DNA from: Bombardia bombarda | Taxonomy: Eukaryota; Ascomycota; Sordariomycetes; Sordariales; Lasiosphaeriaceae | DNA length: 64,000 nucleotides | Reading direction: 5' to 3' | NCBI GenBank assembly: GCA_030512295.1 | Contig: JAULSR010000002.1 | Location: 6,882,001 to 6,946,000 of the forward strand | Shown here: one piece after another, positions 11,433-22,554 of the stretch | Numbering within the stretch: the stretch's first letter is position 1 | How the letters are laid out: every line of letters begins with the position of its first letter | The notes under the pieces: generated by a model | Told to the model about the DNA's origin: nothing | What the model saw: only the letters and a program-made list of their open reading frames with translations | The model's database searches: none | Translations under genes and position numbers: made by a program

Positions 11433-14400
11433 ATGTCCCAATTACCCGATCCCACGGTCGATCTCGACTGGTCGGGCTACGTTGGCTCGATCCAGGAGCA
11501 TTTTCGAGCACAAGCAGAAGCGCACCCCGAGAGGACCTGCGTCATCGAGACCAAGACGACCACCACCCCCGAGAGAACATTCACCTACCGCCAGATCTAC
11601 GAGGCCGCCAACACTCTGGCATGGCACCTGCACAATGCAGGCATCACAAATGGCGACGTAGTCATGATTTGGGCCCATCGCTCCGTCGACTTGGTCGTCG
11701 CCTTGATGGGTATTCTGGTACCGTGCTACCTTATAACTGGCATCACCATGTCCTTCGTCCCTTCTAACATCCCATATTCCAGGCTTCCGGTGCGACCATG
11801 ACGGTCCTCGACCCCGCCTACCCGCCCGCCAGACAGCAGATCTATCTCGAAGTTTCTCAACCACAGGCCCTGCTCAAGATTGGCCGCGCAACAGACGAGA
11901 ATGGCCCGCTGGCTCCCTTAGTGCAGAAGTACATCGACGACCACCTCAAGCTCAAGGCCGAGGTTCCCGAGCTGCGTCTCCGAGACGATGGCTATCTCTA
12001 TGGCGGCGAGACTGACGGCAAAGACATCTTCGCCGCTGTTAGACAGTCTGCATCATCCCCTCCTGATGTTGTTGTGGGGCCGGACTCGAATCCCACACTG
12101 TCCTTCACCTCCGGCAGCGAGGGGCGCCCCAAGGGCGTCCTGGGCCGCCATTTCAGCTTGGTCAAGTACTTTGGCTGGATGGCCGAGCGCTTCAACTTGT
12201 CGTCAGAGAGCAGGTACACCCTCCTCTCCGGAATCGCCCACGACCCCGTCCAGCGCGACATCTTCACACCGCTTTTCTTGGGCGCGCAGCTGCTTGTGCC
12301 TTCAAGGGAAGACATTCAACACGAAAAGCTTGCTGAGTGGATGCGCGAGCATAAGCCGACAGTTACACATCTGACGCCAGCTATGGGGCAGATTCTTGTC
12401 GGTGGTGCGACGGCCGAATTCCCCAGTCTAGAACACGTCTTTTTCGTCGGCGATGTGTTGACTACAAGGGATTGCCGAGCACTCAGGCGCCTCGCGGCGA
12501 ACGCCAACATCATCAACATGTACGGAACAACAGAGACACAAAGAGCGGTCAGCTACTACGAGATCCCAAGCCGTACAAGAGACCCCAATGTCCTTGACAC
12601 TCTCAAGGACACCGTACCGGCCGGAAAGGGCATGCAGAACGTCCAGCTCCTAGTAGTCAACCGGGAGAATAAGACTGAGCAGTGTAAGGTGGGCGAGGTT
12701 GGCGAGATCTTTGTCCGCGCTGCTGGTCTTGCTGAGTGAGCAATGCCTTCCCCAATCCCATCTTTATCTTCAGCTGACAATAACCTTCCAGGTGCTATTT
12801 GGGCGACGAGAAGATGACACAGGAAAAGTTCGTCATGAACTGGTTTGTGGACAATAACAAGTGGGTGCAGGCAGACAAGGCAATCAGCAAGGATGAGCCT
12901 TGGAGACGTTACTACAAGGGGCCGAGAGACAGGCTCTACCGGACTGGCGACCTTGGGCGATACCTCGAGTCTGGAGATGTCGAATGTGTCGGTCGTGCTG
13001 ACGACCAAGTCAAGATCCGCGGCTTCCGTATCGAGCTCAACGACATTGACAGCAATTTGAGCCAGAACTCCCTGATCCGAGACTGCAAGACCCTTGTGCG
13101 GAGAGATCGTAATGAGGAGCCGAGTCTTGTCAGCTACATCGTCCCTGAAGAGAAGGAATGGCGCCGTTGGCTCTCTGACCGGGGAATGGCTGAGGTTGAG
13201 GATGAGGGTGTCGAGATGGGATCAGTCACGGTATTTTTGAAGAGGTTCCGGAGGATGCAGACCGAAGTTCGAGACCACCTGTCAACTCGGCTGCCGACCT
13301 ATGCAGTGCCCACCATCTACATCGTGCTCAACAAGCTTCCGCTGAACCCCAACGGCAAGGTCGATAAGCCAAACCTTCCTTTCCCCGATGTTGCCGAGCT
13401 TGTCGAGGACGCTTCCGAGGAGGATGTCAAGAACTGGGAGTCCCTTACCGAGACGGAGCGGACCGTGGCCCAGCAGTGGGCTGATGTTATTCGTGGCCTC
13501 AACCCAAAGAGCATCAAGCGAGAGAACGCCTTCTTCGAGCTCGGTGGACACAGCTTGCTTGCCCAGCAGTTCCTTCTGACAGTGCGCAAGAGCCTAGGCA
13601 CCGATGTCTCTATCAATACCATCTATGAGCACCCCAGCCTGTCCGGGTTCAGTGCCCAGGTAGATAAGCAGCTTGGACAGGGCACCGGCAGTGCTGCAGC
13701 TGAGTCTGAGGAAGCCGCTTACGCCAAATCTCTGGATGAGTTGATCACCCAGCTTCCTGCTAAATATCAATCGGCTGATGCGGGGGCCATTGGATCATCC
13801 GGAGAGGTGACCATATTCCTTACTGGTGCAACGGGATTCTTGGGTTCCTACCTTGTCAGAGATGTTCTCGACCGGACAGCTCATAGCGTTAAGCTCATTG
13901 CCCACGTGCGAGGTGTCAAGGACCCAGCGGCCGCTCTGGATCGTCTCCGTCGCTCCCTCCAGGGCTATGGGCTGTGGAGAGACGAATGGGTCGACAGATT
14001 AAGCGCCGTTGTTGGTGACTTGTCGCAACCCCAACTTGGTATTGATGACGCTGCGTGGAAGAGTCTGGCGCAGGAAGTTGACGTGGTGATCCACAACGGC
14101 GCCACTGTGCATTGGGTCAAGAGATATCAGGACATGATGGCATCCAACGTTTTGTCAACTATTGATGCGATGAGACTCTGCAACGAGGGGAAGCCAAAGG
14201 TGTTCAGCTTCGTGAGCTCCACCAGTGTTCTTGACACAGACCACTACATCAAGCTGTCGGACGAGCAAACCAGCACCGGACAGGGCGCCGTCATGGAGGA
14301 GGACGATATGGAGGGCAGCCGTACCGGTCTCGGCACAGGATACGGACAGACCAAGTGGGTCTCAGAGCAGCTTGTCCGGGAAGCTGGCAAGCGCGGCCTC

Positions 14401-15075
14401 CTGGGCTCGGTTGTCCGGCCCGGCTATGTTCTCGGAGATGCTGGCACGGGTGTCTGCAACGTCGACGATTTCCTTATCCGTATGCTGAAGGGATGCATTC
14501 AGCTGTCCAGCCGGCCCCGTATCGTCAACACGGTCAACGCTGTCCCCGTAAACCACGTGGCCAAGGTTGTCGTTGCGGCAGCCCTCAACCCGCTCGCCGG
14601 TGGCGTGCACGTTGTCCACGTCACAGCCCACCCGCGCCTGCGTATGAACGAGTACCTCGCGATCATGGAGTACTACGGCTACAAGACGCCGGAGGTGAGC
14701 TATACCGAGTGGAAGTCGGAGCTCGAGAAGTTTGTGTCTGCCGGCACGCTGGAGAAGGATCAGGAGCAGCACGCGCTGATGCCGCTGTACCATTTCTGCA
14801 TGACTGACCTGCCGGCAACTACGCGGGCGCCTGAGATGGATGACAGGAACGCCGTCACGATTCTCAAGGCGGATGCGGATAAGTGGACGAGTGTTGATGA
14901 TAGCACGGGGTGTGGAATTACAAGGGAAGAGGTGGGTAAGTTCCTGCGGTACTTGGCGGAGATTAAGTTTATCGGCCAGCCTACCGAGAGGGGACGGTCG
15001 CTGCCTGAGATTCGGCCGGAGATCTTGGAGGCGCTGGCTATTGGCGGGGCTGGAGGCCGTGGTGGTGCTCATTAG
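11433..15075 (+). CDS. LYS2: Alpha-aminoadipate reductase (lysine biosynthesis)
   Basis: Three exons (11433-11717, 11783-12735, 12792-15075) give 1173 residues, the usual Lys2 length. The enzyme adenylates alpha-aminoadipate, loads it on a carrier arm and reduces it with NADPH to the semialdehyde, in the fungal lysine pathway in the cytosol. The adenylation domain shows the core SGSEGRPKGV, YGTTETQ and the YRTGDLGRY/GRADDQVKIRG motifs. The carrier domain has FFELGGHSLL with the phosphopantetheine Ser near residue 667. The reductase domain begins with the Rossmann signature TGATGFLGSYLV near residue 756 and ends with a short Gly-rich tail. Both introns lie in the adenylation half and restore expected family sequence (ILASGATMTV; AGLAECYLG). 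All domains are intact, so it should be functional once a phosphopantetheinyl transferase (Lys5 type) activates it. Confidence 0.97.
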
Positions 15076-15879
15076 CGATGTATGTTTGGCAATGACTGGG
15101 TTAGATAGAAAAGCGACAAAAAGCAGGTAGATGACTGCACGATGTAGATGTTGTTTTCTTTCTTACGTACATGGATCCTTCTCTTCAGGGCCTGTAGGGG
15201 GTTAATTTTACTGGGCTTATTCAAACATAGTCTAGACTAGTACTTGTGTTCTTTGATGAGCTGTGATGATGGATCGCTCCGTCTTACGTGTTTTGGTAGA
15301 TCGAACTGACGTCATGTAAACAAAGCCCCTAATATGTGATGGGGCAAAGCCACAACTCTGGACAACAGGGAGAACAGGGGTCGTGGGATCCGTGTGCTCT
15401 GTGAATATCCCGTATGGCTCAATGTTTCTATGATATGTATGCACCTTGGGGGTTTTACTCTTTGGTCTTGTTACTGTAAACTCGTGACGGATCTTATTAC
15501 ACTCATAAGATGTCTAGTATAATGGCAAGAAGTGGTAGATGTTGCCCTTTCCCGAGCATTTAAGGTGGCCCGACGCGGGTAGGATTCTGCATGAAATATC
15601 ATCATAACTCGTCAGATGGTGCTACTGAATTAAGAAAGGATAGATCAATGCAAAGTTCTTTGCTAAACAAAGATATAATTGTTTCTTTTGTGCCCCAATC
15701 ATGATCAACAACAGTACCCTGGTGTATTTTACCCAACGTTCCATTTCCACCAACGAAATCCAACACCTATTTTTTTCCAAACTGCTCTCCCTTCCTGCCT
15801 TCGATTTAATTGTAACAAAGGAATTCCCCTTTCTTATTACCCCAAACTGCTGTGCAGCCGCCACACGCACAATCCAAAC
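15076..15879. other. Convergent 3' flanks, no gene
   Basis: AT-rich spacer between LYS2 and the PAP2-like gene. I see no coding frame with family features. Confidence 0.5.
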
Positions 15880-17454
15880 TTAGAACTCCTCCCAATGCGC
15901 GTCAAACAGCCGCAGTGTCTCGCGCGCAACAGCATCGCCGAGCGCAATGCCCGCTGAGCCGGCAAAGGTGAAGTGAATCTGTTACGAGCACCATTTGTTA
16001 GTTCATCTGCTTTTGCATAACTCACACATTCAACACTATCGTATCGACCATGGAAAAATCACAAGGTGCTCTACTCACCCCGCCAAACACCCGACTCGCA
16101 GCGTTCTGCAACGAAGCCTCGGTCAGGTTCGTAAATGTGCGTGTGATGACGCCGACATTATCAAGCGTGACGGTGCTGCTCAAAGTAGCATTGATGACAT
16201 CGCTGCCGCGGTTGTAGGCGCGAATGACGGCAGCAGCAGCACCGCCGAAAGTCGAGTGCGTCGAGGGGTAGTCCTGATGGCTGGGGGTCGGGCGCAGCAG
16301 CGGCGTCCATGCCGAGTCAGAGACGTCACGGCCGGTCGAGAGCCAGACGCCGGGGCGCTGGATGGCTGTGACGGGGCGCCAGGTGTTATAGAAGAACCTG
16401 GGAAGAAGGGACGAGTTAGTCAGTTGTTATGGCGTGGTGGGCTCGTGTGTTTGTCTGGGTAAGACTGCCTACTTGTTATCCCAGGCTGCAATTCCAGCGT
16501 TAGCTAGAGCGTAGTTGAGCTGGGCGTAGAACTTGGCCGAGTCGAGGACCCTGGCGGCCAGCGAGTCTCCGATGATCGAGGTGGCGAGGCGGTTCCATGC
16601 GCTGGTTGTTTTGACTCGTTGTCAGTTGGGAGTCTGCGGCTGGTTGGTTTGAAAACTAGGAAGAAAGGTCGATGCTTACTTGATGGATGACTCCCTCCAG
16701 AAGTAGGCCGTCTGGGTGTCAAAGGCTGTCCGAGCGGTCGAGTTGAGTGAGCCCTGCTCCTTCACATAGAGCACGTAGGACTCATATGCGGCACTTGTGA
16801 GACTGGGGGTGGAGACGCTCGGAAGCGAGTGATGTCGCCGAGCCCGGAAAATGTGGCGATGAATCTGGCCTGGGGGGTGTCGGGAACGGGGTTGGAGCCT
16901 GGAGTTTGCTGGTAGATGCCAGGGTTAGCGGCGGCGTAAGTGTAGTCGACAAAGTTGGCGATGCCGTCATCGGCTCGGGCGTTGGCAACTTTTCTGGCAG
17001 CAGCCTGGCCCCGCCGGACGGCATCTCTGCCAGCGGTTGAGGTCGGGTCGAGGCCAATGGCGGGGATCACGGCGCGGATGGCGGCGTCGGCGGCATTGTA
17101 GATGCGAGTGCCGTGGAAGGCCCAGAGGATGGCATTGTGGGCGGCGTGGGATACGGCCAGCTGCTGGAAGGCCAGGCTCTCGCGTCTCGACGTGACTGCG
17201 GCCTCGTAGATGGCACCCTGGACGACTGCGCCGTACCATGCCGAGGGAGGTGAGGCCAGACCACCGATGATGGTTCCGTTGACAAGGTTTCCCGATTGGT
17301 CGACCCTGGTGGCGTCTTAATGTCAGCAAATGGGTTTCCTATTGTTGTAGTTGCGAAGGAAATGGGAGACGAACCAATACTGCACAATATCCCCCGGGTA
17401 GACCGCATTAACGACTGCCGCCCCGGCAACAATAGCAACCGCAGAGAGCTTCAT
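15880..17454 (-). pseudogene. Vanadium-haloperoxidase/PAP2-like secreted protein, frameshifted (one C missing)
   Basis: Five exons: 17454-17375, 17305-16680, 16601-16473, 16397-16079 and 15978-15880. The first exon encodes a signal peptide (MKLSAVAIVAGAAVVNA). The PAP2/vanadium-chloroperoxidase signature is present: KFFYNTWRPVTAI (Lys and Arg of the oxyanion pocket), then SHQDYPSTHSTFG, then ASRVFGG-IHF with the terminal His. All splice junctions restore family sequence. In exon 2 the frame slips in the minus-strand C run at 16809-16805: the sequence before reads FRASPPP and the sequence after, in another frame, reads SLTSAAYESYVLYV. Six Cs instead of five would join them, and the exon sum is one base short of a multiple of three. 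It is otherwise intact, so probably a sequencing error. Such fungal proteins are annotated as phosphatases or haloperoxidases; the true substrate is unknown. Confidence 0.82.
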
Positions 17455-18405
17455 TTTGCCTTGGGTCTCCGATTCCGGATGGGACGATTCAGTACCCAGT
17501 TCTAGGTAGGTGGATTATCCGAAGATGGGACCAGCAGGAGACTTCTCCCGAGACCAGAAAACATGGCGACTAGATGCGCATTTAAATACCCGGAGATGCA
17601 CGCGACTGATTTCCCAGAAGGGCGACGAGCTGGATGGCGTCAATCGTTGTATGAATGTTGAGATGTCTTGCTTCCTGCCTGTTCTGGCGGCTTGGCGCTG
17701 TCGCTGTGCCTGCATGGCGAACATGGGGCCCGGGAGTTCTGCGGTGCCTGCATGACATGCCGCCCTCGACCAGTCATGGCTTTGCGTCTCGCATCGTGCC
17801 TTCCCCCTGGACGAACCGCACGGCATTGCACCATTTGAGGCGTTTCTTCAACCACACTTGGTATCAAATCTGCCGGACTATCAGGTAGCTTTCGTCCTAG
17901 GGGCCGCTTGTATTGAGGTAATCACCAAAGGTACAAGCAATAAATAGTACTAGCATGACTTGGGGTCGAAGATGCAAGGATTGTTGATGATGTTACGGAG
18001 GGCCTACACCGGAACGCTGCTTTGTGGGGACTTACGTTGTTGGTAATTTTTTTTTTAAAAAAAAAGAAAAGAAATCACTGCAGGGAGGGTGTGGGGTTGC
18101 TCTGGTCTTTTTTTGGAATTCTTGACACTGGTGCCAGCTTCAATATCTCGCAGGGCCATTTTGACCCTGCGTGTATAATCCACCAGTTGAGCACATTACT
18201 CACACCCAGAAATTCCAACGATGACACAAAATGTCAGAGCACCAAATCTACGACTGCAGATAAACTCAACGCAACCCAAACAAATCAACGTCGCCATCCA
18301 TCGCTAATACCAGTGCTTAAAATGCCACCCGAAATTTCTTATGCCAGGTCCAAGTACATGTACAACATAGCCACCCTGATCGATGCCTGGTCTTGTCGTG
18401 GATGA
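17455..18405. other. Upstream region of PAP2-like gene; 3' flank of small Cys-rich gene
   Basis: Includes a T-run followed directly by an A-run near 18048-18066. No gene with supporting features. Confidence 0.45.
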
Positions 18406-18699
18406 TTACTTCTTCTTGGCTGCTTCCTCCTCCTCCCTCTTCTTCTGCTTTGCCGCTTCGCATTTGTCGCAGTCCAAATAGCCACTCGCTTCACCGTGCG
18501 AGACTTTGTCATACCCTTCGCAGAGGTACCAAGCATTCATGTCGTGGTCGTTTGGAAGGACGAACAAATTATGTGCACGCGTCTCGGCGGCATCACAAAC
18601 TGCGACCATAGGCCTGATTTCCTTGGTCGTCTTGTAGTAACCGCCGAATGGACAGTTGAAGGTGCAAGTGTATTTCATGACTTCGAACTTTCTACACAT
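18406..18699 (-). CDS. Small six-cysteine protein A
   Basis: Single exon, 97 residues, ATG at 18699. Cysteine layout after the first residues: Y-x-C-x3-CPFGG, then VAVC-D-x-A, then WYLC, then LDCDKC, followed by a Lys/Glu-rich helical tail ending in three lysines. The same order (C-x3/4-CP-x-G … C … C … C-x2-C) occurs in the neighbours at 19662-20186 and 21182-21454, so the three form a local family. There is no signal peptide, so it is probably intracellular. The final C-x2-C pair may bind zinc, which is inference. The upstream 275 bases are duplicated in front of gene B. I do not recognise the family. Confidence 0.65.
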   Translation of the reverse strand: MCRKFEVMKYTCTFNCPFGGYYKTTKEIRPMVAVCDAAETRAHNLFVLPNDHDMNAWYLCEGYDKVSHGEASGYLDCDKCEAAKQKKREEEEAAKKK

Positions 18700-18829
18700 C
18701 TTAGCTCTTGATGTCGAGATGCGAGACCCAAGCTTCGTGAACTGGTGCGTTTGATGTGGGCTAAAGATATGATTGGATCTGCCTTGGATATTGGTGAGTT
18801 ATGGTGATGGGTAAGGTGTGATGGTTTGA

Positions 18830-19105
18830 AAGCTGAGGTTGAGGAAAGAGAGGGTCGAGGACCACCCTTTTATACCTCGAGGGCCAGATGGCTCCAGAGT
18901 CAGGAACTATTCAGCGACTGGCGTGACGCATCATAAAGTTGTCCATATCTTATATGGTGGGGAGAGTATGCTGGCTGTGGCAAGTTCCGTATGTTCTCTT
19001 CAGGTAATCATCTAGACTATTACATGTTATTAGGCAACCTTTATTACCAACCTCTGATCGGACTTTTTATTATTGCTAATAGTTACATTTCATTAACGTC
19101 AACCT
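18830..19105 (-). promoter_or_regulatory. Duplicated promoter segment, copy at gene A
   Basis: Shares long blocks with 20325-20605, for example GAGAGGGTCGAGGACC, TTTATACCTC, CGACTGGCGTGACGC and ACCTCCAATCGC. The TTTATA box at 18868-18873 lies about 170 bases upstream of the gene A start, close to the corresponding spacing in gene B. Confidence 0.75.
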
Positions 19106-19661
19106 CCAATCGCATCACTGGCAATGTGAAGCCTACCCAGGTAATTGATCCATACCCCACAGGCCATTACACTCTACATGCCTATTTAGACCTAGGTAGG
19201 TAGGTATCGGGAGACTCCAGTCCCCTTTTCTCTTCGGCTCCTGGAGAAACCGTGCGTCATCATCCCACCTCAGATGTTTGCTGAACTATACTTAGCCCGG
19301 TATCATTCAAAATCATCGCCGTATTGTCATCAACCGGACTCACCAAGTACCTAACGCATCTAGTCTGGGCCAAAAAATACTCAAATAATCAACTCTACGC
19401 AGATGCCAGCTCCACGCCACTCAATGTCGCTATTTATCACCAATGTTAATGCTGAGAATAACGCCGGAAAATACCAATGCTAGGCCTAGATACAGGAGTC
19501 TTCCCACCATCTGCCATCCGCTATTCACCATCCAACACAACCAATGCCCAGCTGGGCACTCTTATCGTCGAATTTACTTCGTCGCGGAGGAATAAGAGGC
19601 GGCGGAGGCGGGCCCCTTATGCCGCTTTTTCCCCTCTGGTTTCTTCTTCGTGGTGTCTGCC

Positions 19662-20186
19662 TTAGTCTTGTTCTTCTCCCGTGCCTTTTTTTTCGCAGCG
19701 AGGACACAACTGTCTTGTCTCAATTACTACTCCCTTATGCGTGTTGAGGACAGTTTTATAACACACATAACCGGCCATCTCGTTATCGTCTCGAAGTTTT
19801 GAAGGATCCAGTGACAGGTTGTCTTCCGCATACTGAAGCCCGACTTTGCAGATATGAATGAATGGACCTTGGACTTTCCAGCCTTTGGCATCATCCATGC
19901 CATATGGACAGGGAGCGAAGCATCGATACCTCAGTTTCTCATAGAACTGGCATTCATTCACCGGTGTTTCTCTAGGCAATATGAGCAAGGATACTAGAAC
20001 GAGTAGGAAATCTAGCGTTGACAAAAGTGATTGTGAGAAAAGTTCAGTTGCGAGCTTACAGGAAGGTACCTTCCGGTGTTTTACTAGACAGTGTGAGCAA
20101 GTCTACTAGAACTAGTACAAGATCTGGCCTCAATGATTGAGATTATGAGAGAAGGTTCAGTTATAAACTTACAACCTCTTCGACAT
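19662..20186 (-). CDS. Small six-cysteine protein B with duplicated intron
   Basis: Three exons: 20186-20173, 20083-20060 (a 24-base microexon) and 19971-19662, giving 115 residues with no stop. The start MSKRFKTPEG is otherwise out of frame with the main body, and both splice events are needed to join it. Cysteine layout matches A: YRCFAPCPYG, then HICK, then GYVC, then LCPRCEKK near the end. There is no signal peptide in the spliced form; the unspliced frame upstream of exon 3 gives a misleading hydrophobic start from intron sequence. The two introns (89 and 88 bases) are clearly copies of each other. The microexon length is a multiple of three, so skipping it would keep the frame. Function unknown. 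Confidence 0.7.
19961..20172 (-). repeat. Tandem duplication that copied an intron
   Basis: On the minus strand, 20172-20073 and 20059-19961 align along their length. Both begin GTAAG, share AACTGAAC, TTCTAGTA, CTTGCTCA and end CTAG followed by xx-AAACACCGG. Each copy holds a complete intron plus the first bases of the next exon. Confidence 0.85.
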
Positions 20187-20324
20187 GATGCTGGCCAGGT
20201 TTAACCGTACAGTCTCAAATGGTGGTGGTGGCTGAGACTTTGCGACTGATGAGAGATGCAGGTCGGGAAAGATTTGCTGTACACACTTGCGAATGCCAAA
20301 GTTGTGTGTTGGTGTGTGGTGATT

Positions 20325-20605
20325 TAAAAGCTAGAATTCAAGGCAAGAGAGGGTCGAGGACCGCCTCTTTATACCTCAAGAGCCAGAGGGCCCTAGAGTT
20401 AGAGACTACCTACTCAACGCGACTGGCGTGACGCTTCAGAAAGTTACTAATATTTCATTTGATAGGAAGATCATGCCGACTATGGCAAGATCAGAATGTT
20501 TCCTCCAATCGTCACTCACCTGTTGTCAGGAGCCTTTGTTACAACCTCCAATCGTACCTTCTGCTGTTGCTGCTGGTTTCATAATCGTCGACCTCCAATC
20601 GCGTT
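20325..20605 (-). promoter_or_regulatory. Duplicated promoter segment, copy at gene B
   Basis: Counterpart of 18830-19105, about 1.5 kb away and in the same orientation relative to its gene. The TTTATA box at 20368-20373 is about 180 bases upstream of the gene B start. Confidence 0.75.
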
Positions 20606-21181
20606 TGAAGAGGCCGAGGCTCGTTCATATGTCACAGGTTTCATCAACAAAGGGTTATGTTTACATCCAGCCACTGCCCGTAGTGAGATTGTTACACGAC
20701 ATTATCTGAGCATATTGTTCAAGTACTTGGTTGGTCATTTTCACAGCCTTCCCATGTTCACACAACTCATATGAAACGGCATGTGTACTATCACTCATAT
20801 TTACACATTCTTTGTCCTCGTTTGACAAGGTCATCAGCTCGTGAGTATAGGCATATGCTGTCACAGATAGTCGCGAGTCAGAGCTACCAGGCAGAAGGTC
20901 AACAGGTCAAGTGATCTTTATTCCTACATGACGCCTCATTGGTGCGATTCCAGCAACATTGTTCCCGATTTATGTCAATTCCGGCGTAGTAATTCCCAAA
21001 TGCTCCCTTCTCGCCACCAAGATGCCGGACCTTTCAATCCTTGCTGTCTCCATTGCGAATAGGCTTAGTTATCTGACGACACTGATTGTTTTGTGTCATC
21101 TTGCTCTATCCGCGTCTCCTCACTTCCCCAATATCAGCGACAGTTATCTTCACGGAGCCGTGCTCGCCACACTCACCTCGA
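20606..21181. other. Spacer between small Cys-rich genes B and C
   Basis: A 67-codon minus-strand frame at 20661-20864 has two cysteines but not the family layout, so I do not call it. Nothing else is supported. Confidence 0.4.
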
Positions 21182-21454
21182 TTATTCTAAGATCTTCTGG
21201 CACTCGCCACACCGATAAGCAGCAGCAAGTTTCTCTCGGATAGCCACGAGACCAAATCTTTCTGTACCTTCGCGACAACAAAATGCATCATCGGCTTTAA
21301 GCATCAAGGCATCCACGCGGGCATTCTTGCACAGCTGGACATCCTCGGGGCAGGAGCTGGACAGAAGGAGATCGTGTCCGAATGTTACGCCTCTGTTTCC
21401 ATGGGGACAGTTGGTGTTCTTGCAGATGTGATTTCGCCTGATGTACCAGCACAT
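21182..21454 (-). CDS. Small six-cysteine protein C
   Basis: Single exon, 90 residues, ATG at 21454. Layout: HIC-x4-CPHGN, then SSSC and LC, then FCC, then YRCGECQK at the C-terminus, comparable with A and B though more diverged and with extra cysteines. There is no signal peptide. The upstream region does not show the promoter blocks shared by A and B, so C is an older copy or a later rearrangement. An additional upstream exon cannot be excluded, because gene B shows that members may have tiny first exons. Function unknown. Confidence 0.55.
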   Translation of the reverse strand: MCWYIRRNHICKNTNCPHGNRGVTFGHDLLLSSSCPEDVQLCKNARVDALMLKADDAFCCREGTERFGLVAIREKLAAAYRCGECQKILE

Positions 21455-22554
21455 TGTCGAAGGGGTGTTGGGGTCGGTCGCGGCTTCGATTTCGGGTGGT
21501 AACGACGCGTTATGTTTGATGTAGTTGGAGGCACCTTGTATGAAGTTTTGTTGCTGAACGAAACTGAAAGATGTCCGGGCTGGCTTTTGTAGTTAAGGAA
21601 ATGGAAAAGGCCAACTTGCTTTTAGGGCCAAAAAATAAATAAAATGTCAAGTTTTTAATGGTCCCTTAACTAGTGGAGGTTTTTCAGATCTCGAATTTAT
21701 GATTATCCAACTCGGTCATGATGGTGCCTTAATGATAGCATCTGCTGCCGAGGTTCGGAGGAATGCATGAAGCATGTTCTTGATATGGTTACATTCATTC
21801 TTCATTCACAGGTCAGGTACATGTAAGGTAGGTAGGTACAATATAGAGTAAAAAGGTTGGCAACAACCTGATTCCCTTAGCTAATACACCCCCAGACACC
21901 AAACTCAGTCACACCAAACCGCCACATACAAGCACACAAACAAGCTGAAATTAAACCAAGAACCAGTTCAAAAAATACCGACTTCAAGACTGCATGCTGG
22001 GGATGTTGACCCCCTCTATTCGATGAAGCATGGTAGTAATGACCTTGATATTTACTAGTATGATTTTATGACGAAATCAAAAGAGAAGGCCAGTTAGTAA
22101 TAAGAGACTCCTCAATCGTTCAAACAAAATGATGAACAATGATTCACGGCAATGGCCTGTAGCATAGTTGTGTAACTTTAGATGGAAGACGTACGTATAA
22201 CCACTATTATAGGCAGGCAACTTCAATATATAAGGTAGTTTTCTGGTATGTAGGTACAGGTATATGCAGTCTGATTATATGTATAGTATGAGTCAAAAAG
22301 TCTGGCCCCATCCCCAATTTTACCGCTTAATTGTACCCAAGTTTGGCCTTTCATAACTTAAATGGAATAGCCATAGATGGGATAGTTGGAGGTGGGATAG
22401 TCGAAGATGGAATAATTGTAGGTGGTGTAGATGTATATGGGGCCAGATTTATTGACTGGCACTGTACCTAATTACTGACTAAGGTACCTCATGTTATGTT
22501 TCGCATCTCAACAGCCTTCCCTTATTTCAACCTTACAAGAACACCTTTACTGAC
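21455..22554. other. AT-rich intergenic region with decayed repeats
   Basis: No gene seen. At 21665-21680 there is a sequence like one end (TAGTGGAG) of the short terminal-inverted elements elsewhere in the window. A degenerate 15-bp tandem repeat lies at 22375-22440. Confidence 0.5.
22375..22440. repeat. Degenerate 15-bp tandem repeat, about 4 units
   Basis: Successive units GATGGGATAGTTGGA, GGTGGGATAGTCGAA, GATGGAATAATTGTA and GGTGGTGTAGATGTA align at period 15. Confidence 0.7.

Noticed and set aside
20661..20864. 67-codon frame as a fourth small Cys-rich gene
   Set aside because: Only two cysteines and none of the CP-x-G or terminal C-x2-C features of genes A to C.
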